Shown here: positions 27,529 through 35,959 of the stretch, piece by piece | Position numbering within the stretch: position 1 is the first letter of the stretch | How the letters are laid out: each line of letters opens with the position of its first letter | Assembly (NCBI RefSeq): GCF_001420915.1 | Contig: NZ_CP013021.1 | Span: forward strand, 1,698,501-1,762,500 | DNA length: 64,000 nucleotides | Reading direction: 5' to 3' | Source: Agarivorans gilvus | Lineage (GTDB): Bacteria > Pseudomonadota > Gammaproteobacteria > Enterobacterales > Celerinatantimonadaceae | Translations under genes and position numbers: made by a program | The notes under the pieces: generated by a model | Database searches by the model: none | The model's input: the letters and a program-made list of their open reading frames with translations, nothing else | What the model was told of the DNA's origin: nothing

Positions 27529-28284
27529 TTACTTTGCCAAGCCAACAAGCCACTCATTTACAATTGAATCGGAAAGCCATGTTGAAAAATCAAAATCAGG
27601 AAAGCTGTCTAATAGCTCTCCAATTGGCTTACCGCGTTGAATGGAATTAAGCCAATCAAAATATTCTTTAGTTATTTCAACAACTCTTGGTCCACTGCCA
27701 CTTTGCCATACGAGGTAATAGCCAGTTTCATCGGAATTAAAAACCTTATATAGCTGTTCTTCTTTGGGTAATTGCTCTTTGTCACCATTGCGGTGTAATC
27801 GCCACAAACCATATAGAGGAAAGTCGCTCGAGATCAGCGTTAATGAACGCTGAAGCTTAATCGCTACCTCTTCAACATGTTCATCTTCTAGCAAGGTTAA
27901 CGACGCTTTATCTAATGGCTCGGCTACACTTCGCGAGGCAACTTGAAAAGCCCACTCTAACTCTGCCATTTGGCTTAAATAAGGATGGTCTTCATGTAAC
28001 TCACTTTGTTGAAGAATGTTTGAGAACTCCCGCCCCCAATCAGCCCAGTCGCCTGTTACCGGCCTTTCTCTATCGATTAGCCGCTTAGCAAGAACGTATT
28101 GCGCCTGCTCTCCAATCATTTTATAAATTACTGGATAGCTTATTGATAAGCTGCGTGCAGCCGTCATGCGTAGATTGTTCTGGTAAACTCTCAGGCCAGC
28201 GTCTTGAGTTTCGGCCTGCTCACTAAAAATGTCAGTCAGTAGATGAGTTTGATATAGCAGCGCACTGTTACGGTTTGGATTCAT
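27529..28284 (-). CDS. bufC: BufC-type (DUF2063) RiPP recognition protein
   Basis: This 251-residue protein has the DUF2063 pattern: an N-terminal helical DNA-binding-like domain (TQDAGLRVYQNNLRMTAARS, ISYPVIYKMIGEQ, DWADWGREFSNIL, then HPYLSQMAELEWAFQVASRS) and a C-terminal domain resembling RiPP recognition folds. In bufferin systems BufC partners the MNIO enzyme BufB to bind precursor peptide. Its start codon overlaps the end of bufB (both at 28284), implying coupled translation. Confidence 0.88.
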   Translation of the reverse strand: MNPNRNSALLYQTHLLTDIFSEQAETQDAGLRVYQNNLRMTAARSLSISYPVIYKMIGEQAQYVLAKRLIDRERPVTGDWADWGREFSNILQQSELHEDHPYLSQMAELEWAFQVASRSVAEPLDKASLTLLEDEHVEEVAIKLQRSLTLISSDFPLYGLWRLHRNGDKEQLPKEEQLYKVFNSDETGYYLVWQSGSGPRVVEITKEYFDWLNSIQRGKPIGELLDSFPDFDFSTWLSDSIVNEWLVGLAK

Positions 28285-29177
28285 TAGATCAATTCCGTCT
28301 TAAGTCGGTTCATCCACCCATTCGCTTTCCTCGCTTCGCTAATCAGTTCATCCCAGGCGGGTAAGTTATTGTCCCACTCGAGTAAAACCGCAGCTTCAGG
28401 AAAACGCTTAATGGCCTCATAGAAAAGTAACCAACATTCATCAGAAACAGCTTGGGCATGATCATCAACAATCATTGCTCCCGGTGCTGGCTCGGAGCTT
28501 CCAGCAAGATGCAACTCCTTAACCGCATCTGAAGGCACTTCTGTAAGCCATTGTTTTGCCACTTCTATTGGCTTACCTACAGGAAAGTTCTTGAAGTTAA
28601 CTAATAGGTTGTTCAGATCAACCAATAACCCACACTGGGTATTTTCCACCAGTCGGCTAAAAAACTCCGTTTCACTAAAGTCGTTATGCGCAAAAGACTT
28701 ATATGAAACGATGTTTTCCACAAGGATCTGGCGACCCAGAAGCTGCTGAACTCGGTCAACATTATCACTTAGCGCTTGCAGTGTGGCTCTATCAAATTGT
28801 AAAGGCAGTAAATCCCCTGCATGCACCGGTTCATTGGTTAAATTCCCCCAAGTAAAACAAGCATGATCGGAGATTAAAAATGGCTTTATTCGATTCACCA
28901 ATCTAGCGAAGTTTTTCAAGTATTGGTCATTAATACTGACTCCAGAACCCAGCCCCATACTCGTTCCATGAATGCTTACCGGATACCTTTCAGCCACTTG
29001 GTCAAGTAAATAGCTTGTAGCACCACCTTTTGCGAAGAAATTCTCGGCATGCACCTCGACAAAATCGATGGAGGGGGATGAGGGTTCTAATGCAAAGTTA
29101 TAGTGCTCGTGCCTAAGCCCAACGCCAACAGGTGAATTGCCTAAAGCTTCTAAGCTACTTTGGGTTAAAACCGTCAT
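28284..29177 (-). CDS. bufB: BufB, MNIO family (DUF692) multinuclear iron oxidase
   Basis: This 297-residue TIM-barrel enzyme belongs to the MNIO/DUF692 family, whose iron-dependent members modify cysteines in RiPP precursors. Putative metal ligands are seen in FVEVHAENFFA, VSIHGTSMGLGSG, LISDHACFTWG, ILVENIVSY, LLVDLNNLLVN, KELHLAGSS, DDHAQAVSDE and LLEWDNNLPAW. In bufferins the known product has thio-oxazole groups that bind copper. Upstream is the DUF2282 precursor gene and downstream overlaps bufC, the standard gene order. Confidence 0.93.
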   Translation of the reverse strand: MTVLTQSSLEALGNSPVGVGLRHEHYNFALEPSSPSIDFVEVHAENFFAKGGATSYLLDQVAERYPVSIHGTSMGLGSGVSINDQYLKNFARLVNRIKPFLISDHACFTWGNLTNEPVHAGDLLPLQFDRATLQALSDNVDRVQQLLGRQILVENIVSYKSFAHNDFSETEFFSRLVENTQCGLLVDLNNLLVNFKNFPVGKPIEVAKQWLTEVPSDAVKELHLAGSSEPAPGAMIVDDHAQAVSDECWLLFYEAIKRFPEAAVLLEWDNNLPAWDELISEARKANGWMNRLKTELI

Positions 29178-29201
29178 CTTTATTCCTCCATCGCAGCCAA
29201 C

Positions 29202-29489
29202 TTAACTGTTGCGCTTTGTCTCTTGGTAACGCTTTTTAGCTTCGGCTTTCAACATGCCACCCATAGACTCACAACTCCCCTTGGCGACTAACTTCCACTC
29301 GCCGGGGTCGTTGTCGACTGTTGATTGACCTGCACAACTATGTGTACCAGCCAGATTTCCACAGTCGTTTTGACCAGCAGCAGCTACCCCGTAACACTTC
29401 TCTTTACCAGCTGCGTGTGCAGGTACTGTAGCGATGGTAGAAAAAGCCATAACTAATGCTGCTGCAGTTAAAGTACGTTTCTGATTCAT
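29202..29489 (-). CDS. bufA: BufA, bufferin-type precursor (DUF2282)
   Basis: This 95-residue precursor has a Sec signal peptide (cleavage likely after AHA, residue 26) and a DUF2282 core with four Cys: C32, C43, C52 and C73. Motifs EKCYGVAAAGQNDCGN, THSCAGQS and WKLVAKGSCESMGG fit the bufferin consensus. The precursor would be modified by BufB/BufC in the cytosol, then exported. Established bufferins chelate copper and protect from it. AGGAAATAC precedes ATG. The gene lies between thioredoxin and bufB. Confidence 0.92.
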   Translation of the reverse strand: MNQKRTLTAAALVMAFSTIATVPAHAAGKEKCYGVAAAGQNDCGNLAGTHSCAGQSTVDNDPGEWKLVAKGSCESMGGMLKAEAKKRYQETKRNS

Positions 29490-29501
29490 AAGTATTTCCT
29501 C

Positions 29502-29828
29502 TTAAGTAACTAAATTGATATGTGAATCAAGCCATTGAGTAAGTTCGACATAACTGCCTGCTCCCACTTTCGTATCGAGACGCGTCTCTCTATCCAACAG
29601 AACCAAAGTAGGTACAGAGCGAATACCAAATCGTTGTGCTATTTCTGACTGTTGGTCGGTATCAACCTTAACGATCTTAACGGTACCGGCATAACCCTGC
29701 TCAATCATGCCAATGACTGGCTCAATCTGCTTGCAGGGGCCACACCATGTCGCACTAAACCACAGCATAACGAAAGGTTCCGCAGTCTGATTAAGTGCAA
29801 TTGAGGTCCCCTTGTTATTAGGTTCCAT
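29502..29828 (-). CDS. Thioredoxin family protein in the bufferin operon
   Basis: This 108-residue cytoplasmic thioredoxin has the active site LWFSATWCGPCKQIEPV and the cis-Pro segment IRSVPTLVLL. No signal peptide is seen. It is 12 bases upstream of bufA and 6 bases after the YHS gene, so all are probably one transcript. It may keep precursor cysteines reduced before modification; that role is inferred from context only. Confidence 0.88.
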   Translation of the reverse strand: MEPNNKGTSIALNQTAEPFVMLWFSATWCGPCKQIEPVIGMIEQGYAGTVKIVKVDTDQQSEIAQRFGIRSVPTLVLLDRETRLDTKVGAGSYVELTQWLDSHINLVT

Positions 29829-29834
29829 GCACTG

Positions 29835-30311
29835 TTACTCCTCAGCGTTGGCTTCAGCAACAGTAAGGTCCTCAATACCATCCCAAACGCGGTTGGCGAT
29901 TTTCAGATTTCCTGGAACGTCTTCAAGCCATTTCTTTTGAACAGTTTTATTTAAGTTGAGATAAAGCTTGTCACCTTTGATATAGAAAGCCGCAGGATCA
30001 ACATCTAGCTTTTTGTTCAAAGCAACGCCCATTGCACAATAGCCGCCGAATTGTGGAGCATATTTGTCGGCATTGGCTTTAAACATGTCGCGGTTTTCGG
30101 CGCTAGAGAAACGGTAAATCGCTCCCTCGTGTGTCGCGGTATACTTGGCCGATCCTTCTACGGGTTTGTTGTTAACAAAGTACGCTACTGGGTCATAGCC
30201 ATGAATAGCGACGTCGTTTTCGCCAAGGTTGACAGCAGAAGCGAAGCTTAAGCTACTAAAGAACAGTGAGCCAGCCAGGCCAGCCATTGCTACTAAACGT
30301 GAAATTTTCAT
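29835..30311 (-). CDS. Exported YHS-domain protein
   Basis: This 158-residue protein has a signal peptide (MKISRLVAMAGLAGSLFFSS, cleavage after SFA) and a YHS-type domain: AIHGYDPVAYFVNNKPVEGS, IYRFSSAENRDMFKANADKYA, then PQFGGYCAMGVALNKK. YHS domains are metal-associated small folds found beside copper and other metal transporters. As first gene of the thioredoxin-bufABC run it supports a metal-handling role. AAAAGG precedes ATG. Confidence 0.87.
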   Translation of the reverse strand: MKISRLVAMAGLAGSLFFSSLSFASAVNLGENDVAIHGYDPVAYFVNNKPVEGSAKYTATHEGAIYRFSSAENRDMFKANADKYAPQFGGYCAMGVALNKKLDVDPAAFYIKGDKLYLNLNKTVQKKWLEDVPGNLKIANRVWDGIEDLTVAEANAEE

Positions 30312-30343
30312 ACGGTGTATCCTTTTAATTGACAGGTTAATCG

Positions 30344-30372
30344 TTATTCCAAAGAGTCAGTTGGGTTATCAA
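30344..30372 (-). promoter_or_regulatory. Candidate promoter of the YHS-bufferin operon
   Basis: On the minus strand TTGATA (30367-30372), 17 bases, then GAATAA (30344-30349) resembles a weak sigma-70 promoter 33 bases before the YHS start. An ECF-type promoter is an alternative. Confidence 0.3.
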
Positions 30373-30374
30373 CT

Positions 30375-30563
30375 CTAGGTGCTAACTAAGTTAAGAGATC
30401 CTGAACATTCAAAGGAAACCGTTTCACCACAAATTAACGCCATTCGTCCAAACGGAGCAATCACTGTTGCATCTGCATAATTAAACCCTTTTGAACGAGT
30501 AAACATGATTACTATATTGAGGCCCACAACCATGCTGAAAGTACTTAGGCATAACGTGGCCAC
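30375..30563 (-). pseudogene. Remnant of an EamA/DMT-type transporter
   Basis: A 62-residue frame contains TRSKGFNYADATVIAPFGRM, like the EamA repeat motif in which an aromatic-Ala-Asp-Ala-x-Val/Ile-Ala-Pro-Phe segment precedes a helix. The rest of the transporter is missing and the helix after it is scrambled. Reading frame traces may continue to about 30600. It is a decayed fragment upstream of the bufferin operon. Confidence 0.55.
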
Positions 30564-30895
30564 GTTGTCGCGACGCCAAGGACGAAGAGGCTTTCTGGCG
30601 CGCCATTAAGCGCGCCAGCTGCAAACAAGCATGTAGGCGGGTATCAGCAAAGGTTCACTAAATAGCACTAAGGTGTGGTGGTGTATTGAGTCTCTATCGC
30701 CATGCAACACCAAGGCCTTAATAAGCTAAAACTTGAGGTAAGTGGTAAGCACAGTTGGAAAGACAAACAAAGCTTATACACCCCCATCAGCAAGCGGCTT
30801 AAGCCGATGGAGGTTGGTCGCCAAGGTATGGGTGGGATAGCCGCAATATGCGCGCTTTACTCACGACGGCAAAAAGCGCAGTTCAAGCTCACAAC
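30564..30895. other. 332-bp intergenic stretch with a strong inverted repeat
   Basis: The inverted repeat CTGGCGCG, 8-base loop, CGCGCCAG lies at 30595-30618, without a T-run. The rest shows no convincing gene; a frame at 30702-30917 has no family resemblance. Confidence 0.5.
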
Positions 30896-31360
30896 TCAAG
30901 CTAAGCCTTTTTGGTAGCGAATAAATGGAGCCAATTTAAACTCATTGGACAGATCCACTCGTTTAACGCTAGGTGTTATTTCATGTTGCGACTGATAGGT
31001 CCAAAGGTAGTCAAAGCCAAGCTGCTTGACTTCATCTCTATCTAGCAAAATGACAACCTGAGTGATTTTAGCTAGCCGTATCGCCAGGTAGCATAAACCA
31101 CATGGCTCCCCTGAGGCGAACAAGGTAGTTCCGGGCAGAGAGGTACATCCTAACTTTTCACAAGCTACTCTAATTGCTTGTATTTCGGCATGAGCCGTAC
31201 AGTCATTCAATTGATTAACTTGATTAAGCCCTTCTGCTATACAGTCACCCTGTTGATTAACAATCATTGACGAAAAAGGTAAGCCGCCTTTTGCCACTTG
31301 TTGTTCTGCTAAAGCAATTGTTTGTTTAGCAAAATAGTTAATTTGCATTGTATCTAACAT
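30896..31360 (-). CDS. Cytidine/guanine deaminase-like zinc hydrolase
   Basis: This 154-residue protein belongs to the CMP/dCMP deaminase superfamily. The zinc site is complete: HAEIQAIR with the catalytic Glu, and GEPCGLCYLAI with two Cys ligands. The segment GGLPFSSMIVNQQGDCIAEG is the usual substrate-side strand. The layout is closer to guanine deaminase or tRNA/nucleoside deaminases of the GuaD type than to Cdd. Its start overlaps the stop of the azoreductase gene by 7 bases, so the two are coupled. Confidence 0.85.
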   Translation of the reverse strand: MLDTMQINYFAKQTIALAEQQVAKGGLPFSSMIVNQQGDCIAEGLNQVNQLNDCTAHAEIQAIRVACEKLGCTSLPGTTLFASGEPCGLCYLAIRLAKITQVVILLDRDEVKQLGFDYLWTYQSQHEITPSVKRVDLSNEFKLAPFIRYQKGLA

Positions 31361-32037
31361 GTTTTAAACCTCAGTTTATTGGCTAACTGAGTAGCAACTT
31401 CATCGGCTTTAAATTCTGCTATGTGCAATGACTTCTGATGTCTATGATCGGCAAACTCCTGATACTCAGAGGCTATTTCGTGGATCTCTGTAACGCCTAA
31501 ATATTTACTTAAAGTACGTAAATGTGGAACCAAATGACTAGAGGTTTCGTTTACCCCACCTTTTTCAAAGCCAAACTCACCACTAGAGGTAACTATAACC
31601 AACACCTTGCCAGACAATAGCGGAGCTAGAGGCCGATCTCCTCGGCTTAAATCAAAATCAAAGGTTTTGTTAATACGTATGATTTGATCAAACCAAGCCT
31701 TTAACTGCGCCGGCATTCCGTAGTTATACATTGGCGACGAAATAACGAGGATATCCGCTTTTTCAAGCTCGGAAATAAACTCGTCAGACTGCGCCAAAAT
31801 CTGTTGCTGCTGCACAGTTCTTTGGTGCTCAGCGGTAAATACCGCTCCTATCCAATCTTGAGTAATAAACTGAGGTGGATTTGCGCCTACATCACGATAG
31901 ATATAGTCATCTATTCTAGCTTGCTCATGAAGCTGAACGATCAATTTTTTGGCTAGTTTCTTGGAAATTGAATCGTGTTGTGGATTGGCATTGGAAACTG
32001 CTCTAACACTAGAGTCTATGTGTAAGATAACGCTCAT
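31354..32037 (-). CDS. azoR: FMN-dependent NADH-azoreductase (AzoR family)
   Basis: This 227-residue flavodoxin-fold quinone/azo reductase begins MSVILHIDSSVRAVSN. Family signatures are ISSPMYNYGMPAQLKAWFDQ, which binds FMN, and VIVTSSGEFGF. AzoR-type enzymes reduce quinones and azo dyes with NADH and protect from electrophile stress. AAAGGTACCC precedes ATG 32037, so an upstream 20-codon extension is rejected. The gene is divergent from a LysR regulator 133 bases away, which probably controls the azoR-deaminase pair. Confidence 0.9.
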   Translation of the reverse strand: MSVILHIDSSVRAVSNANPQHDSISKKLAKKLIVQLHEQARIDDYIYRDVGANPPQFITQDWIGAVFTAEHQRTVQQQQILAQSDEFISELEKADILVISSPMYNYGMPAQLKAWFDQIIRINKTFDFDLSRGDRPLAPLLSGKVLVIVTSSGEFGFEKGGVNETSSHLVPHLRTLSKYLGVTEIHEIASEYQEFADHRHQKSLHIAEFKADEVATQLANKLRFKTC

Positions 32038-32170
32038 TTTGGGTACCTTTAGTTGTTTAATCCGGCCTCCATTTTTGAGCGTGATGGAACAAATCACAAA
32101 CGAGTAAAAATATTTACAGATGAGAAAAAATCATCTATTTTTTTAATCAATTGTTTAAAGAGTAACAATC

Positions 32171-33025
32171 ATGCAAGTTTCTTTGCCAGCACTTAAAGCA
32201 TTTGAGTCGGCGGCAAGGCTGGGCAGCTTTAAGGCCGCCGCGGCTGAGTTATCTATCTCTCCAACCGCTGTTTCTCATCACATCAATAAACTAGAGCAGC
32301 GACTAAGCGTGACCTTATTCACTCGCTCAGCAAGGAAAGTGACTCTAACAGCACTCGGCAAAGAACTCTCCACAGCCACTAGCCAAGGCTTTCAGTCTAT
32401 TGAAATAGCGATCGATAAAATCACGGCAAAGGATAAACAAATCCATGTTACAACCACCTCGTCGTTTGCCGCTTTAGTATTAATCCCCACTCTTCAAGCG
32501 TTTTATAAGCAATATCCTGAGATTAAAGTGAATATAACAAGCGGAGAAAACATTGATGCCAACAACTTCACTTTACCTATTCGGCTAGGAGAAACAGACA
32601 AACAATCGAGCGCAGATGTCATCAAGTTTGAACAATTTAATCTGTTTTGCACGGCAGACACCGCGGCAAGGTTTAACCAAGCAGAGCGGCTAACAATCTA
32701 CACCACCAATTGGAAAAATAGCAGCTTACCCAATGTGCCATTACAAGCATGGCTAGAACTCAACGGCTTACAAAACGAACAAATTCAAGTGAGACATTTC
32801 GACCAAGAACTATTTGGTATTCAGCAAGCTTTACTAGAAAACGCTTATGTGTTCTGTTCAAGAACGCTCACGCAAGGTTATTTAAAAGCAGGAGTACTAA
32901 CTGAATTAAACACCCTAGCCATTAACTCACAGCTTTGTTACTACATAGCCAATAAAGAAAACCACCTTTCTCGGCATAACTTTATGTTCATAGAATGGTT
33001 GGAAAACATACTTAACAAGAGCTAA
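32171..33025 (+). CDS. LysR family transcriptional regulator
   Basis: This 284-residue protein has the N-terminal LysR winged helix (LPALKAFESAARLGSFKAAA, ISPTAVSHHINKLEQRLSV, LFTRSARKVTLTALG) and a substrate-binding domain resembling the GcvA/AmpR group. It is divergent from the azoreductase operon, the usual arrangement for a LysR and its target. AGTAACAATC precedes ATG. The inducer is unknown, possibly a quinone or electrophile. Confidence 0.9.
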   Translation: MQVSLPALKAFESAARLGSFKAAAAELSISPTAVSHHINKLEQRLSVTLFTRSARKVTLTALGKELSTATSQGFQSIEIAIDKITAKDKQIHVTTTSSFAALVLIPTLQAFYKQYPEIKVNITSGENIDANNFTLPIRLGETDKQSSADVIKFEQFNLFCTADTAARFNQAERLTIYTTNWKNSSLPNVPLQAWLELNGLQNEQIQVRHFDQELFGIQQALLENAYVFCSRTLTQGYLKAGVLTELNTLAINSQLCYYIANKENHLSRHNFMFIEWLENILNKS

Positions 33026-33031
33026 TTTTCA

Positions 33032-33190
33032 TCAAGCAAAGCCTAAAAGGGTGCCTTTATGTCGGTGATGCCAGCGCTCGAGCAGCTCTTGTACTGACCA
33101 AGACTCTGCTTGCTGTTTATTCACCGGCAGTGGCACATGAGTATGATTGCTCACCACCGCATAAGCGCAAACATCGATGGCGAAGACATC
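33032..33190 (-). pseudogene. Fragment of a Y1 (HUH) REP-associated transposase
   Basis: The minus-strand frame reads VFAIDVCAYAVVSNHTHVPL, then ESWSVQELLERWHHRHKG and a stop. NHTHV is the HUH motif of Y1 (IS200-like/REP-associated) transposases and the Trp-His segment follows as in that family. The N-terminal region and tyrosine-bearing C-terminal helix are missing. It is a relic, not a gene. Confidence 0.75.
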
Positions 33191-33388
33191 TGTCGGTGTA
33201 GGGTGGCAAATATTTCGCCGCGATTGTGGGAGTCTCGTTTATTTTTTTGAGGGAGCACTTAATCTCCCCTCTTATTCTTTCAAATATCCAAAGCTATAAG
33301 TTCAATAGAGCCGAAAAGTTTTTTCGGTTAACAGCGTATCGCCTTGATAAACGGCAAAATGCCACTCCCCTGCTTGAGCTTCCCATGG

Positions 33389-34442
33389 GGCGTTGTTTCC
33401 TAAATCAGATTGAACTAACTCAGCAGTCGCGGATCTGATCAGTATCTATATCTGTCGGGTCACCAAACATGGGTAAAGCGAAAGGCAACATCACCAACTG
33501 GAAGCTGTACAACAGTGCACTGAAGCAACGCGGCTCATTGACCTTCTGGATGGATGAGAAAGCCATAGAACTATGGAATAACACTGAGCGCAGTGGTCGT
33601 CGAGGGCGCAGCCAAACTTACAGTGACACCGCTATCGCAACTACGCTGATGATTAAAGGCGTATTCAAGTTACCACTGCGTGCTCTTGAAGGCTTCATCA
33701 ACTCATTGTTTCGCCTGCTCAAGGTCGACTTAAAATCTCCCGATTACAGTTGTATAAGCAAGCGAGCAAAGACTGTTGAAGTCAACTATCGCCTACCTAG
33801 CCAAGGTCAAGCGGCTCACCTCGTTATCGATGCTACAGGTCTTAAGGTGTTTGGCGAAGGAGAGTGGAAGGTGCGTAAACACGGCGCTGAAAAGCGTCGA
33901 GTCTGGCGAAAACTGCATATGGCAGTAGATGCCCAGAGCCATCAGATAGTGAGTGCTGAGGTCTCGATGGACTGGGTTCACGATAGTGAAGTGTTACCCA
34001 CCTTGTTGAGACCGCTGCGGCGCAAAGTGAAAGCAGTAAGCGCTGATGGTGCCTATGACACACGGCAGAGCTATCAAGAAGTACAACGTAAGAAGACTGT
34101 TGCACTAATCCCTCCACGCAAGAATGCAGGTATGTGGGAAGCGGGTCACCCACGGAACGTTGCAGTAAAAGCCTTGAAGCAAGGTGAGTTGGAAAACTGG
34201 AAACGGGACAATGCTTACCATCTTCGTTCACTATCGGAGACGGCGATGTATCGTTTCAAACAACTGCTTAGCGACAAGTTGAGTCTACGTTGTTACAACG
34301 CCCAAGTCGGTGAAATCATGGCCGGAGTGTGCGCGTTGAACAAAATGAGCAGGCTAGGTATGCCTGCTCGTCAGCTAGCTGAATAAAGAGGAAAACGCCT
34401 TGGGGTTACTGCATTCTTGGCTCTGAATTGATCAACAAGGCC
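33389..34442 (+). mobile_element. IS5 family (IS903-like) insertion sequence, copy 2, 1054 bp
   Basis: It has the same length and ends as copy 1. Terminal repeats start GGCGTTGTTTCC and end GATCAACAAGGCC. The exact 9-bp duplications TTCCCATGG lie at 33380-33388 and 34443-34451. It disrupts the DUF3859-like gene. Confidence 0.95.
33469..34386 (+). CDS. IS5 family transposase, copy 2
   Basis: The 305-residue DDE transposase is nearly identical to the one at 17746-18663. Small differences include IATTLM for IATALM and GQAAHL for GQVAHL. Catalytic segments HLVIDATGLKVF, AVSADGAYDTRQ and SLSETAMYRFKQ are intact, so it should be active. Two copies of the element in opposite orientations 15 kb apart could support inversion of the DNA between them. 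Confidence 0.95.
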   Translation: MGKAKGNITNWKLYNSALKQRGSLTFWMDEKAIELWNNTERSGRRGRSQTYSDTAIATTLMIKGVFKLPLRALEGFINSLFRLLKVDLKSPDYSCISKRAKTVEVNYRLPSQGQAAHLVIDATGLKVFGEGEWKVRKHGAEKRRVWRKLHMAVDAQSHQIVSAEVSMDWVHDSEVLPTLLRPLRRKVKAVSADGAYDTRQSYQEVQRKKTVALIPPRKNAGMWEAGHPRNVAVKALKQGELENWKRDNAYHLRSLSETAMYRFKQLLSDKLSLRCYNAQVGEIMAGVCALNKMSRLGMPARQLAE

Positions 34443-34575
34443 TTCCCATGGCTCTTCTAGTAAGTACATATGGCAATGTTCAGCTTTACCATTCTTAAGA
34501 CTTAGAGTTTTTTGTAGGGTGCTGTTGATAAACGAATGACCTTGTTGGTCGGTCAATTTAGGGTGAGTGTAGTGG

Positions 34576-35325
34576 TCAAGTAAAACTGGCCACGGTTTTA
34601 TAGTTTTTCCAGTACAACTCTTCAGCCTGATTCGGTGGCAACATCTTGTTGTGCTGATGTGGCCTGACTTGGCTGAAATACCCTACGATATAATCCGTTA
34701 TGGCGTGCTTGGCTTCTAAAAAAGTTCGGTAGCCTAGCTCTGGCATCCATTCTGTCTTCAAACTTCTAAAGAAACGCTCCATCGGCGCATTATCCCAACA
34801 ATTACCACGGCGACTCATGCTCTGTTTGATTTGATATCGCCATAGCAACTGTCGATATTTAACACTCGTATATTGGCTGCCTTGGTCTGAGTGAAACATT
34901 AGTCCTTGAGGCTTACCTCTCAGTTCATAAGCCATCATCAGCGCCTTGCTAATAAGTTTACTGTCAGGGCTCAAAGACATTGCCCAACCAACAGGTTTCC
35001 TTGCATATAAATCCAGTACAACCGCTAAATAAGCCCAACGATTCCCAGTCCAGACATACGTGATATCACCACACCAAACTTGGTTAGGCGCATCCACCGT
35101 AAACTGGCGAGCAAGAACATTGGGTGCAACAGGATGCTCGTGTGTCGCTCGTTTATAGCGATGCTTTGGTTGTTGGCAGCTAAACAACGCAAGTTCACGC
35201 ATCAAGTTGCTAGCGACATAACGGCTTAAGGGTGTACCTGTTTGCGTAACCATTGCTGCAATAGTGCGAGCTCCCGCAGAACCTTCACTCACTTCAAATG
35301 CTTCTCGAACTTTCTCTTTAAGCAC
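34576..35325 (-). CDS. IS3 family OrfB transposase (DDE integrase), copy A
   Basis: The first ATG gives 249 residues, but the frame is open upstream to the slippery site near 35490 (with SFPANHLCQLFSVHRSSYKY), so the natural product is an OrfAB fusion. The integrase core shows the first Asp in NQVWCGDITYVWTGNRW, the second in LMFHSDQGSQYTS, and Glu in NCWDNAPMERFFRSLKTE. The C-terminus ends VASFT. It appears intact and identical to copy B. Confidence 0.93.
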   Translation of the reverse strand: MLKEKVREAFEVSEGSAGARTIAAMVTQTGTPLSRYVASNLMRELALFSCQQPKHRYKRATHEHPVAPNVLARQFTVDAPNQVWCGDITYVWTGNRWAYLAVVLDLYARKPVGWAMSLSPDSKLISKALMMAYELRGKPQGLMFHSDQGSQYTSVKYRQLLWRYQIKQSMSRRGNCWDNAPMERFFRSLKTEWMPELGYRTFLEAKHAITDYIVGYFSQVRPHQHNKMLPPNQAEELYWKNYKTVASFT

Positions 35326-35441
35326 AATGCGATTCGGTGTTTCGCCGACCGCTTCATCACGCCAATATTTGTAACTACTTCGATGAACACTGAATAGCTG
35401 ACATAAATGATTAGCGGGAAAGCTCTCTTGAAGCCGATGAA

Positions 35442-35753
35442 TTAACGCAAACCTTTCAGCTCGTCCGACATCAAGAGAGCGGAAGCCTTTTTTAAAATGT
35501 CTTTTTCCATTTCAAGGCGTTTGACCTGCTTTTCTAGCTCACGAATACGGCGTTGCTCATCCGTCATGGGTGTCGCCTTAGGTGATTCACCACGGCGCTC
35601 TGAGCGAAGTTGTCGCACCCATTTATCCATCGTTGAGTTACCCACGCCCATGGCTTCAGCGGCCTCACGAACGCTGTAATTTTGGTCTACAACAAGCTGG
35701 GCAGCTTCTAGGCGAAATTCGGGGCTAAAGTTAGGTCTTCTTGGTTTTGTCAT
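35442..35753 (-). CDS. IS3 family OrfA, copy A
   Basis: This 103-residue protein has an N-terminal helix-turn-helix (FSPEFRLEAAQLVVDQNYSV, then VGNSTMDKWVRQL) and a leucine-zipper-like coiled coil (IRELEKQVKRLEMEKDILKK). OrfA binds the terminal repeats. On the minus strand the heptamer A AAA AAG at 35487-35493 lies near the gene end and would allow a -1 shift into orfB to make the OrfAB transposase. Identical to copy B. Confidence 0.93.
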   Translation of the reverse strand: MTKPRRPNFSPEFRLEAAQLVVDQNYSVREAAEAMGVGNSTMDKWVRQLRSERRGESPKATPMTDEQRRIRELEKQVKRLEMEKDILKKASALLMSDELKGLR

Positions 35754-35959
35754 TAGTTCACCTGTTTTGTCTCTGAGGTGAGTCTATCACCTCTAATCAG
35801 GTGGCCAAATTCACTATGCCACTACAGAGTAATCGTTTCTGTAAGCTGTAGATGTTTACCGCTAGCGTGAACATCAAAACAATAGCCGAAAGGCGTTCCA
35901 ATTTTAGCTGAGATATCAGTAGTTTGCTCGGACAGAATTTTCAGATACAGACGCTGATA

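Larger units (their letters stand above)
34568..35826 (-). mobile_element. IS3 family insertion sequence, copy A, 1259 bp
   Basis: Ends defined by comparison with copy B. Terminal repeats start TGTAGTGGTCAAGT and TGTAGTGGCATAGT. A 3-bp duplication GAG lies at 34565-34567 and 35827-35829, as expected for IS3 elements. It carries orfA and orfB joined by a slippery site. It lies in the DUF3859-like gene. Confidence 0.93.
33302..35959 (-). pseudogene. DUF3859-like gene interrupted by two different insertion sequences
   Basis: Three minus-strand pieces join in frame after removing both elements and one copy of each target duplication: 35827-35959, 34443-34567 and 33302-33388. The joined protein contains DISAKIGTPFGYCFDVHASG, ETITHPKLTDQQGHSF, MYLLEEPWEAQAGEWHFAVY and a tail ending EKTFRLY. 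The order (KIGTxFG, HPxLT, a loop, then PGEWxFxV-like, then a final strand) matches DUF3859. No start codon was found in the 5' piece before a stop, so the 5' end may also be missing. Function of DUF3859 is not known. Confidence 0.75.
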
